Origin: Gammaproteobacteria bacterium
Lineage (GTDB): Bacteria; Pseudomonadota; Gammaproteobacteria; Chromatiales; Chromatiaceae
DNA: 5,107 bases
Assembly (NCBI GenBank): GCA_006227775.1
Contig: SBFV01000115.1
Coordinates: forward strand, 1-5,107
Direction of reading: 5' to 3'
In this document: in pieces, positions 1 through 5,107 of the stretch
How the letters are laid out: the number at the start of each line of letters is the position of its first letter
Numbering within the stretch: the stretch's first letter is position 1
Notes under the pieces: generated by a model
Seen by the model: the letters and a program-made list of their open reading frames with translations, nothing else
Databases searched by the model: none
Told to the model about the DNA's origin: nothing
Made by a program: the position numbers and the translations under genes

Positions 1-475
1 CAGTGGTGAGGTCGAACAGGATCCCGGCCAGTTGCGCGATCAAAAGGCTGTTTGCGGGGGTCGCCACGTGGACGTGGCGGATCCCCTGGGCACGGCACCA
101 TCGACCGAAGAGCCAGGCGGGCAGCAACAGGGCCAGGGTCCGGAGCATGTTGGCCCCGCCATCCCGCTGGATCCGGTACGCATACCGCCAGCAACGCAGC
201 ATGCGTATCGGATACCAGAGGGGAAGGAGCAGGGCGGCGGTCAGAACCTCCAGTACCGATGGGGGCCAGACGTAGAAGATCTGACCCTTGACCTCGGCAA
301 CGAAGGCATGCCGGGCATAGTCCTGGGGACTTGGCACCCGCGTGGAGGCCAATTTCACTTCCAGGCCGGTTTCCCGTAACCCGCGGATCTCGCGCCATAG
401 CCAGGAATGGGTATGCCCGGGAAACTCGGGCATAAGGAACGCGATGCGATGTTGCTTGGTAATTGCTGTTGCCAC
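1..475 (-). CDS. GT4-type glycosyltransferase, N-terminal part (truncated by window edge)
   Basis: Reading the minus strand from GTG at 475 gives 158 residues that remain open at the left edge. The N-terminus carries a first beta strand and loop, RIAFLMPEFPGHTHSWLWRE (about residues 10-29), followed by GLEVKLASTR (37-46). This is the usual opening of GT-B fold, family 4 transferases of the WcaL/colanic-acid type, which transfer a sugar from a nucleotide donor to a lipid-linked glycan on the cytoplasmic side. A second family-like element, HVHVATPANSLLIAQLAG, lies at 134-151, where relatives carry an H-x-H-containing strand. A hydrophobic stretch at 79-90 may help membrane association. The C-terminal donor-binding domain with its E-x7-E motif lies outside the window. 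The GTG start is chosen because GGGA lies six bases before it and because the homologous opening begins shortly after. The frame stays open to a stop near 605 with an alternative TTG at 538 but no ATG. It is divergent from the polymerase gene. Family placement is firm; the sugar and linkage are unknown. Confidence 0.85.
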   Translation of the reverse strand, partial: MATAITKQHRIAFLMPEFPGHTHSWLWREIRGLRETGLEVKLASTRVPSPQDYARHAFVAEVKGQIFYVWPPSVLEVLTAALLLPLWYPIRMLRCWRYAYRIQRDGGANMLRTLALLLPAWLFGRWCRAQGIRHVHVATPANSLLIAQLAGILFDLTT

Positions 476-639
476 GAGTGATCCCGGGGGCCTGCGCCCG
501 AGGTCGAAAGGGATGATGGGGCGCGAAGAGAAAGGCAATCCAGTTGCTTCCGCGCCTTGGATTGAATGGTAGCTCGACGTTAACGAGTGCCGGAGGACCC
601 GTCAAGCCATCATCGGAGTTGAGGTATTCCCCAAGAGGC

Positions 640-647
640 GCGGTAGC
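640..647 (+). promoter_or_regulatory. ops/JUMPstart-like core GCGGTAGC
   Basis: The plus strand reads GCGGTAGC, the core of the ops element (GGCGGTAGCGT), where RfaH-type NusG paralogs are recruited to paused RNA polymerase in the leaders of long polysaccharide operons. Eight of the eleven ops positions match; the first base and the last two differ. The site lies about 250 bp before the polymerase start, on the right strand and in the right kind of locus. A second, weaker GGTAGC is at 568-573. No upstream promoter or full JUMPstart sequence is visible, so chance is a real alternative. Confidence 0.25.
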
Positions 648-650
648 CGG

Positions 651-729
651 GGATACTAGGCTGGATACCGCTGGGCCATCCACTGGTATCCGGGCGGGTT
701 ATGAGCTAAATTCAGCCAATGCCGGATAC
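651..729. repeat. cluster of GGATAC half-sites in direct and inverted orientation
   Basis: GGATAC occurs at 651-656, 663-668 and 724-729, and its complement GTATCC at 686-691. The first two are direct repeats 12 bp apart. GGATACC (663-669) and GGTATCC (685-691) form a perfect 7-bp inverted repeat, which extends to ten pairs with two wobbles (661-670 with 684-693). GTATCCGG (686-693) and CCGGATAC (722-729) form a perfect 8-bp inverted repeat, so two hairpins sharing one arm are possible. Such spacing could mark an operator or a switching RNA leader. No known regulator is recognised. Confidence 0.35.
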
Positions 730-849
730 TTATATCCATTCTTCCTCTTTCCGCGAGATTAGGCTGACAACGCCAAGCAGATCGCTGGAACCTGGCCGGC
801 CCCTTTCATCAGGCGCATGTCATGGTAACGCCGCGCAAGGATTCCGCCG

Positions 850-864
850 GGCCGCGCCGCGGCC
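850..864 (+). promoter_or_regulatory. GC hairpin in the leader of the polymerase gene
   Basis: GGCCGC (850-855) pairs perfectly with GCGGCC (859-864) around a three-base loop. The hairpin ends 15 bases before the Shine-Dalgarno. In RNA it could affect ribosome access or RNA polymerase pausing. It has only a three-T run after it, too short for a standard terminator. In GC-rich DNA a six-pair stem can arise by chance, so the role is speculative. Confidence 0.2.
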
Positions 865-879
865 TTTCGGGTCCTGACC

Positions 880-884
880 GGGAG
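880..884 (+). promoter_or_regulatory. ribosome binding site supporting a TTG start
   Basis: GGGAG lies eight bases before TTG at 893. The in-frame ATG pair at 914 and 917 is preceded by a C-rich stretch with no Shine-Dalgarno, and an in-frame TGA at 875-877 rules out a start further upstream. The site therefore favours TTG as the start. Confidence 0.6.
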
Positions 885-892
885 CCACTGCC

Positions 893-2275
893 TTGACCCC
901 CCTGGTCCCCCTGATGATGTGGGGGTGGATCCCCTTCACCCTCTGGCTGTTCACCCGATTCAAGCACCGCCATGCGGTGATCGCCGGTTTCGCCTTGTCC
1001 TGGATGTTCCTGCCCCAGTACAAGTATGTCTTTACCGGTATACCGAATTACACCAAAGTCTCGGCGATGAGTTACAGCATCCTGTTGGGGACCCTGATTT
1101 TCAACAGTGAGATTTTCAAGCGCTACAAATTCCATCCCCTCGATCTGCCCGTCATCCTGTTCTGCTTTTCGCCGTTCATTTCCTCGGTGGTCAACGGTCT
1201 CGGGGCCTACGACGGCCTTTCATCCGTGCTGAACCGCACCGCGCCATGGGGTCTGCCCTATTTCATCGGCCGGCTCTATTTCACCGAGCGCAGTCATCTG
1301 GCGGAACTCGGATTCGGCATCTTTCTGGGGGCACTGATCTACATCCCCTTCTGCCTGTTCGAAGTGGTGATGAGCCCCAACCTCCACAACATGGTCTATG
1401 GCTTTCATCCCCACAGTGATTTCAGCCAGACCAAAAGGGGAGGTGGCTGGCGTCCCCAGGTCTTCATGGAGCATGGGCTGATGGCGGCCATGTGGCTGGT
1501 CACCGGTTTCCTTAGCGGCTTTCAGTTGCTACGTTCGGGCTGGCTGTATGAAAAATTCCCCAAATGGAAATTCATCTGGCTCCCCCTCCTGGGTCTGCTC
1601 GGCGTCACCGTGGTCCTCGCCAAATCCTCGGGTGCCCTGCTTCTGATGCTTCTCGGCATCGGCTTGTTATACGTCGTGCATTTCACCCGTTCGTCCCTGC
1701 CGATCTGGGTGGTCCTGCTCTTGCCGATCCTTTACCTCCTGGGCCGCGGCAGCGGCGTTTGGGACGGCCACGATCTGCTCGAATATGCCTCCCGCATGGG
1801 CGATCCCGACCGCGTCTCTTCCCTGGCCACGCGTTTACACCACGAGAACATTCTCGGCGATCGCGCCCGGGAACAGCCCATCTTTGGCTGGGGCGGTTGG
1901 GACCGTTCCTTCGTTCGTGACGAGGAGGGCAAGATCATCTCCGTCCCGGACGGCTTCTGGATCCTGATCTTTGGCTATAACGGCATCTTTGGCCTCGGAT
2001 CATTGTTCACTCTGCTGCTGTTACCGGCCCTGCTCTTCCTGCTCAAATATCCCGCGAGACAATGGCGAGATCCCCAGGTGGCGGCCATCGCCGCCATGCC
2101 CTTGCTGATGATCATGTTCGCGATCGATAGCCTGATGAACGCCATGTTCAATCCGCTGATCGTTCTACTCGCCGGCTCCCTGACCAGCCTCTGGCTCCTC
2201 GGGGGCCAGGAAACCAGGCCCTCCTCACCGCTCGCTCAACCACCACCGCAACGACCCGCCACCCGTTTGTTCTGA
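893..2275 (+). CDS. O-antigen ligase/polymerase-like integral membrane protein
   Basis: The 460-residue product is strongly hydrophobic, with about ten membrane segments (roughly 4-22, 28-42, 57-71, 83-101, 137-159, 195-211, 226-262, 269-284, 355-385 and 396-436). It fits the O-antigen ligase/Wzy superfamily, which joins or polymerises undecaprenyl-linked glycans on the periplasmic side of the inner membrane. Family-like landmarks are PYFIGRLYF (122-130), an Arg-Pro followed by His (R187, P188, H194) where ligases keep charged residues, a small-residue motif AKSSGA (243-248) in the place of the usual SRGA, and a large hydrophilic loop (about 286-350) ending with EQPIFGWGGW (327-336), the typical E-x-P-x-x-G-x-G signature. 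Length is normal. The TTG start is chosen for its ribosome binding site; ATG at 914 would remove seven residues from the first membrane segment. The last 20 residues are Pro-rich and probably cytoplasmic. The flippase follows on the same strand. Whether it is a polymerase (Wzy) or a ligase (WaaL) cannot be told from sequence. Confidence 0.85.
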   Translation: MTPLVPLMMWGWIPFTLWLFTRFKHRHAVIAGFALSWMFLPQYKYVFTGIPNYTKVSAMSYSILLGTLIFNSEIFKRYKFHPLDLPVILFCFSPFISSVVNGLGAYDGLSSVLNRTAPWGLPYFIGRLYFTERSHLAELGFGIFLGALIYIPFCLFEVVMSPNLHNMVYGFHPHSDFSQTKRGGGWRPQVFMEHGLMAAMWLVTGFLSGFQLLRSGWLYEKFPKWKFIWLPLLGLLGVTVVLAKSSGALLLMLLGIGLLYVVHFTRSSLPIWVVLLLPILYLLGRGSGVWDGHDLLEYASRMGDPDRVSSLATRLHHENILGDRAREQPIFGWGGWDRSFVRDEEGKIISVPDGFWILIFGYNGIFGLGSLFTLLLLPALLFLLKYPARQWRDPQVAAIAAMPLLMIMFAIDSLMNAMFNPLIVLLAGSLTSLWLLGGQETRPSSPLAQPPPQRPATRLF

Positions 2276-2285
2276 CCCCACCAGC

Positions 2286-2313
2286 CGCGCGGATACCCCA
2301 GGGTGTCCGCGCG
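2286..2313 (+). terminator. strong hairpin just after the polymerase stop codon
   Basis: The arms 2286-2297 and 2302-2313 form a 12-pair stem with one T-G wobble and a CCAG tetraloop, starting 11 bases after the TGA. Position and strength suit a transcription terminator or an mRNA 3' end stabiliser. There is no T-run after it (CGAAACC follows), so it is not a canonical intrinsic terminator and might only slow transcription or act as a processing signal. Confidence 0.5.
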
Positions 2314-2403
2314 CGAAACCAGTCCCTAGAGCCTCATCATCACCCGCCATGAGCCACCCTCGCCCTCCGGGTCCCCGCGCCTCTGAATCCCCCTTCCCCA
2401 GTT

Positions 2404-2569
2404 CCCTCTTCAGGGTGAAAGTCACGTCAAAATGTCTCATTTTTATGGGGGTGGCGCCCCCCCTCATCAGAGTTAGGGTGATAGACGAGGAAATATCTTT
2501 CATTTCCATCGGCATGGGGAGCGCCCTCATCCCAGCTAGCGCGACGAAAGGCGGGCGGAGGGGGCCTGA
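2404..2569 (+). repeat. degenerate tandem repeat, units of 57 and 63 bp plus a partial third
   Basis: Units begin at 2404 (CCCTCTTCAG), 2461 (CCCTCATCAG) and 2524 (CCCTCATCCC). After the opening, units one and two share GGTGAAAG versus GGTGATAG, AAAATGTC versus GAAATATC, TCATTTTTAT versus TCATTTCCAT, then a G-run and GCGCC leading into the next unit. The third copy keeps only the start (CCCTCATC, then AGCTAG against AGTTAG) and runs into the ribosome binding site. Both full spacings are multiples of three. The similarity needs gaps and was judged by eye. It may be an old duplication in the flippase leader. Confidence 0.35.
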
Positions 2570-4000
2570 ATGACGACCACCCATCAACTGGCCGTGCGTG
2601 GCGCCTTCTGGACCCTGACCGGCTATGGCCTGTCCCAGATCCTGCGCCTGGGCAGCAACCTGGTACTGGCCTGGCTCCTGTTTCCGGAGGCCTTCGGCCT
2701 GATGGCGCTGGTCACGGTCTTTCTGCAAGGCTTGCAAATGACCTCGGACATCGGACTCGGCCCCAGCATCATCCAGAACAAGCAGGGAACGGACCCCGTG
2801 TTTCTGCGCACGGCCTGGACCTTGCAGATCCTGCGGGGACTCTTGCTCTGGCTGATTGCCTGGCTCCTCGCCCAGCCGGTGGCTGATTTCTTCGCCGCCA
2901 ACGACCCCATGGCCGGGATGCTGGCGGATATTTTGCCCATCATCGGCCTGACGGCCCTGATCGACGGCTTTGCCTCCACCGGCATCCACCTGCTCAACCG
3001 CCAACTGGCCATGGCGCGACTGGTCGCCCTGGATCTGCTGTCCTCCCTCATCTCTTATGCCGTGATCATCCTCTGGGCCTGGCTAAGTCCCGAGATCTGG
3101 GCAATCGTGGCCGGAGGCCTGACCTATAGCCTGGTCCGAACCCTGCTCAGTCATGTATGGAACCCCGGGGTCCGGGACCGCCTAGGCTGGGATGGGGATG
3201 CCTTCCGGGAACTGTTCCACTTCGGACGTTGGGTGTTCCTGAGCACCCTGGTCACCTTCCTGGCCCGCAATCTGGACCGGCTGATGCTCGGCAAATTCGT
3301 GGCCATGACCCAGTTGGGAATCTACAGCCTAGCGATGACCTTTGCCCAGGTCGCCATCCAGGTCGCCGTTCAGCTCAGCGCCAAGGTCCTCTTTCCCCTG
3401 TTGAGCCGCCTTCAAGATGATCCCGAACGACTGGTCAACGCCTGCCTGCGCGCCCGCCGGCCGGTGCTCTGGCTGAGCGGCGCCTTCTGCTCCGGCTTCG
3501 CCCTGATCGCGCCGCTGTTCTTCGACACCCTCTACGATGACCGCTACGCCGAGGCCGGCACCTTGGCGCAGTGGCTGTCCCTCTATGTCTGGACCCACAT
3601 CCTCCTGGTCAGCATGGATCGCATCCCCTTGTCCCTGGGCCAACCCCGGGCCCTGTTCATCGCCAACCTGGCGACCACCCTCACCCTGCCCCTCGCCCTG
3701 CCCGGCTACTGGTACCTGGGCCTGCCGGGCTTCATCCTGGGCATGACCCTAGCAAATCTGGTTGCGCTGGGTTACCTGATCCTAACCCTGCCCTGCGGTC
3801 GTGCCCTCATGACCTGGCAAAGCACCCTGTTCTCCCTGGGCTTCCTGCTCTATACCCTGCCACTGATCCTGCTACTGAAAGACCCCCACCTCTTCGGCAG
3901 CCCGCTGCTGCGGGGGGGGATGATCATGCTGGCCGCCAGCCTCCCGCCACTGGCCGGCATCGGCTACACCTGGAAGGCCCTACGTTCCAGAGCGGGTTAA
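2570..4000 (+). CDS. oligosaccharide flippase, Wzx/RfbX-like (MOP superfamily)
   Basis: The 476-residue product is a polytopic membrane protein with about twelve to fourteen predicted segments and the normal length for polysaccharide flippases. These proteins move an undecaprenyl-diphosphate-linked oligosaccharide from the cytoplasmic to the periplasmic face of the inner membrane. Recognisable family features are the opening AVRGAFWTLTGYGLSQILRL (8-27), PEAFGLMALV (39-48), SDIGLGPSIIQNKQ (59-72), an R-x-x-x-L hydrophobic segment near 80-100, and the central repeat of the fold, FGRWVFLSTLVTFLARNLDR (218-237), followed by MLGKF and LGIYSLAMTFAQ (249-260). The overall pattern is closest to the WzxC/lipopolysaccharide-biosynthesis type. 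The ATG is well supported by GGAGG at 2557-2561. The gene lies downstream of the polymerase-like gene, which agrees with a Wzx/Wzy pathway, and ends 43 bp from a converging gene. An eight-G tract at 3912-3919 (residues 448-450) is odd and is discussed under findings. Substrate is unknown. Confidence 0.92.
   Translation: MTTTHQLAVRGAFWTLTGYGLSQILRLGSNLVLAWLLFPEAFGLMALVTVFLQGLQMTSDIGLGPSIIQNKQGTDPVFLRTAWTLQILRGLLLWLIAWLLAQPVADFFAANDPMAGMLADILPIIGLTALIDGFASTGIHLLNRQLAMARLVALDLLSSLISYAVIILWAWLSPEIWAIVAGGLTYSLVRTLLSHVWNPGVRDRLGWDGDAFRELFHFGRWVFLSTLVTFLARNLDRLMLGKFVAMTQLGIYSLAMTFAQVAIQVAVQLSAKVLFPLLSRLQDDPERLVNACLRARRPVLWLSGAFCSGFALIAPLFFDTLYDDRYAEAGTLAQWLSLYVWTHILLVSMDRIPLSLGQPRALFIANLATTLTLPLALPGYWYLGLPGFILGMTLANLVALGYLILTLPCGRALMTWQSTLFSLGFLLYTLPLILLLKDPHLFGSPLLRGGMIMLAASLPPLAGIGYTWKALRSRAG
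3912..3919 (+). repeat. G8 homopolymer tract inside the flippase gene
   Basis: Eight consecutive G bases encode part of Arg448-Gly-Gly, 26 codons before the flippase stop. Loss of one G would put TGA directly after the tract. Gain of one G would shift into a frame open to about 4203, replacing the last residues and adding a tail of roughly 70 residues. Tracts of this length can slip during replication in some bacteria. Confidence 0.6.
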
Positions 4001-4043
4001 ACCATCCGCGGCTACCGATCCCGCTCAAGTCTGAGCCCCCGCC
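4001..4043. terminator. short gap between converging genes with small overlapping hairpins
   Basis: Only 43 bp separate the two converging stop codons. GCTCA (4023-4027) pairs with TGAGC (4032-4036) around a four-base loop. An alternative five-pair stem uses CTGAG (4031-4035) and CTCAG (4043-4047), sharing bases with the first. Neither has a T-run. A two-way terminator is expected from the layout, but the structures are weak. Confidence 0.2.
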
Positions 4044-5107
4044 TCAGCGCCGCAAACGCCAGAGGCCCTGGAGGGCGTCCGGCCCCAGCACCGGCACCCA
4101 GCGGCCTTCAGTTTCCAGCGCCCGCATCACCTCGGGGCGAGGCCTAACCTGCCCGGTCGCCACCAGGGCTGCAGGCGGTTCCGCTACCCAGCCGGAGGCG
4201 TAGATCGCCCCGGAGGACGCCCGTTCCAAGGCCAACCCGGCAAGTTCGCCGGCGGGGAGATTGCGCACGGCCAGGACTTCCGCCGCACCATAAAAGCGCA
4301 CCATGGCATCGGAGAGATAGCCGCCGTTAGTCAGCACCAGATCCCCGGGCCGCAGTTGAGCGATCAGGTCGCGGTTCACCGCGTACCAGTAGTCGCGCTC
4401 CCGATCCTGCATTGGTTGGATGCTGCCGATGAGATTGGCGGCGACGATGGCCAGGGTCAACACCCAGGCCAGATGCCGGCTCCAGGGGTCCCCCAGGGCC
4501 TGCAACCGGAGCGCGACCAGGATGACCAGGAAGGGCAGGGGAAAGATCCAGAACTCGGGATTGGCCGGTTCCCACCAGGTGTTGAAGAGGGCATAAATCA
4601 CCAGGACCGCCCAGGCCGTGCCCCGGACCCAGGTTCGTTCCGGCACACCGGGGCCGGTTTCCGGTCGCGCCCTCAGCCAGACCAGGCGGATGGCCAGCAC
4701 CAGGGTGGCGGGCACGGCGATGGCGAGCAATAGCAGGTAGATAGCCACCCGGACCGGCCCCAGGGACGCCACCAGAAAGCTCTCTTCCAGCAGCAACTTG
4801 CCGGGAAACAGGCGGCCAAAACCGGCCGCCAGGACCTCGTTGGCAAACAGGGCATGGCCGCCGATGACCGCCCGGCCGGCGCCTATCAGGGCCTTCAGCG
4901 GGCTGGTCGCCGTCCACTCGCTCCAGGCGCCACCCGCGGCGTAACCGAGGATCCACTGCACCAGACCGGGCAGGGTACGCTGTCCGAACACCCCGACCCC
5001 GACCAGGACGTAACTGCCGAAGATCAGGACAACCGCCCCGCCGATGGCCAGGATAAAGCGCCCCAGGCTGCGCAATCGCTCCGGCCCGGGCCGATCCCGT
5101 GTCACCA
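4044..5107 (-). CDS. multi-pass membrane protein, probable C-terminal part of a GT-C/PMT-like glycosyltransferase
   Basis: The minus-strand frame reads from the right edge to TGA at 4046-4044. A GTG at 5105 gives 353 residues, but it sits at the window edge, so the real start is probably outside. Membrane segments are visible at about 16-36, 120-143, 162-178, 186-202 and 210-227. A soluble loop between the first two (about 40-115) includes GRAVIGGHALFANE (77-90) and FPGKLLLEE (100-108). A striking motif, FNTWWEPANPEFWIFPLP (174-191), resembles the W-E-P-x-N-x-E-F-W signature I associate with GT39-like polytopic transferases, which use polyprenyl-phosphate sugars on the periplasmic side. The remainder, about 230-353, is a soluble tail with GDLVLTNGGYLSDAMVRFYG (254-273). 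Five segments are few for a GT-C enzyme, and the catalytic N-terminal Asp loop is not visible, which agrees with truncation by the window. It converges on the flippase. The frame is well supported; the function is inferred and could instead be an uncharacterised membrane protein of the same locus. Confidence 0.7.
   Translation of the reverse strand, partial: VTRDRPGPERLRSLGRFILAIGGAVVLIFGSYVLVGVGVFGQRTLPGLVQWILGYAAGGAWSEWTATSPLKALIGAGRAVIGGHALFANEVLAAGFGRLFPGKLLLEESFLVASLGPVRVAIYLLLLAIAVPATLVLAIRLVWLRARPETGPGVPERTWVRGTAWAVLVIYALFNTWWEPANPEFWIFPLPFLVILVALRLQALGDPWSRHLAWVLTLAIVAANLIGSIQPMQDRERDYWYAVNRDLIAQLRPGDLVLTNGGYLSDAMVRFYGAAEVLAVRNLPAGELAGLALERASSGAIYASGWVAEPPAALVATGQVRPRPEVMRALETEGRWVPVLGPDALQGLWRLRR

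Larger units (their letters stand above)
476..892. promoter_or_regulatory. divergent intergenic region between glycosyltransferase and polymerase genes
   Basis: This 417-bp stretch separates two divergent genes, so promoters for both directions should lie here. I see no protein gene: short open frames in it have no ribosome binding site and no family-like sequence. I could not pick a convincing -35/-10 pair on either strand. The middle part (about 600-760) is less GC-rich than the flanking genes and holds a cluster of GGATAC/GTATCC half-sites and an ops-like core, listed separately. The region is long for a simple promoter gap, which leaves room for an operator or a 5' leader. The regulatory role is inferred from the divergent layout. 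Confidence 0.5.
2276..2569 (+). promoter_or_regulatory. intergenic region before the flippase gene
   Basis: This 294-bp gap is unusually long for two same-strand genes of one pathway. It holds a hairpin directly after the polymerase stop, then a C-rich stretch, then a degenerate repeat array that reaches the flippase ribosome binding site. GGAGG at 2557-2561 lies eight bases before the flippase ATG. No clear promoter could be assigned, although the less GC-rich part around 2420-2515 is the likeliest place. The hairpin and the length suggest the flippase may have its own promoter. Confidence 0.4.

Noticed and set aside
544..762. 72-codon plus-strand open frame in the divergent region
   Set aside because: No ribosome binding site, no recognisable protein pattern, and it covers the half-site cluster that is better seen as non-coding.
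476..892. sigma-70 or sigma-54 promoters in the divergent region
   Set aside because: Candidate boxes such as TATAAG (minus strand near 728-733) lack a partner box at proper spacing, and no TGGCAC-N5-TTGC pattern was found.
2447..2463. G5/C7 hairpin after a T-run as a terminator
   Set aside because: The T-run comes before the stem on the plus strand, and on the minus strand the stem is followed by A bases, so neither strand has the order of an intrinsic terminator.
2225..3004. 259-codon minus-strand open frame opposite the flippase gene
   Set aside because: Gln/Gly/Arg-rich shadow of GC-rich coding sequence, overlapping the 3' end of the polymerase gene and the 5' end of the flippase; no family-like motif, and the plus-strand genes are clear.
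3571..4203. 210-codon plus-strand open frame across the flippase stop and into the converging gene
   Set aside because: Pro/His/Arg-rich composition and no ribosome binding site; it is the +1 shadow of the flippase. It matters only as the frame entered after a one-base gain in the G8 tract.
4327..4956. 209-codon minus-strand open frame inside the GT-C-like gene
   Set aside because: Gly/Arg/Pro-rich shadow of the membrane-protein frame on the same strand.

Overview
The window is a GC-rich piece of a bacterial cell-surface polysaccharide locus (O-antigen, capsule or exopolysaccharide). GC-rich codon use, Gram-negative-type protein families and a TTG start with a good Shine-Dalgarno suggest a proteobacterium. 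A gammaproteobacterium such as a purple sulfur relative is my guess, but nothing in the window fixes the taxon. No RNA gene, insertion sequence, CRISPR array or replication origin was seen.

Layout: (i) 1-475, minus strand, the N-terminal 158 residues of a GT4-type glycosyltransferase that runs off the left edge. (ii) 476-892, a 417-bp divergent intergenic region with four GGATAC/GTATCC half-sites, an 8-bp core resembling the RfaH ops element, and a GC hairpin just before the next ribosome binding site. (iii) 893-2275, plus strand, a polytopic O-antigen ligase/polymerase-like protein that starts with TTG. (iv) 2276-2569, a 294-bp gap with a strong hairpin right after the stop and a degenerate tandem repeat of roughly 60 bp before the next gene. 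(v) 2570-4000, plus strand, a Wzx-like oligosaccharide flippase. (vi) 4001-4043, a short gap between converging genes. (vii) 4044 to the right edge, minus strand, the C-terminal part of a multi-pass membrane protein, probably a GT-C/PMT-like glycosyltransferase.

How they fit together: a cytoplasmic glycosyltransferase adds sugars to a lipid-linked glycan, the flippase moves the glycan across the inner membrane, and the O-antigen ligase-like protein polymerises or transfers it on the periplasmic side. The GT-C-like protein could modify the glycan there from a polyprenyl-phosphate sugar. This is a Wzx/Wzy-type set. No initiating glycosyltransferase, chain-length regulator or export gene lies in the window.

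The genes belong to known families. I found no convincing new system. The most unusual signals are non-coding: the repeat array before the flippase (its units are multiples of three and in frame with a 74-codon ORF that overlaps the flippase start by ATGA), the ops-like core in the divergent region, and an eight-G tract near the 3' end of the flippase gene.
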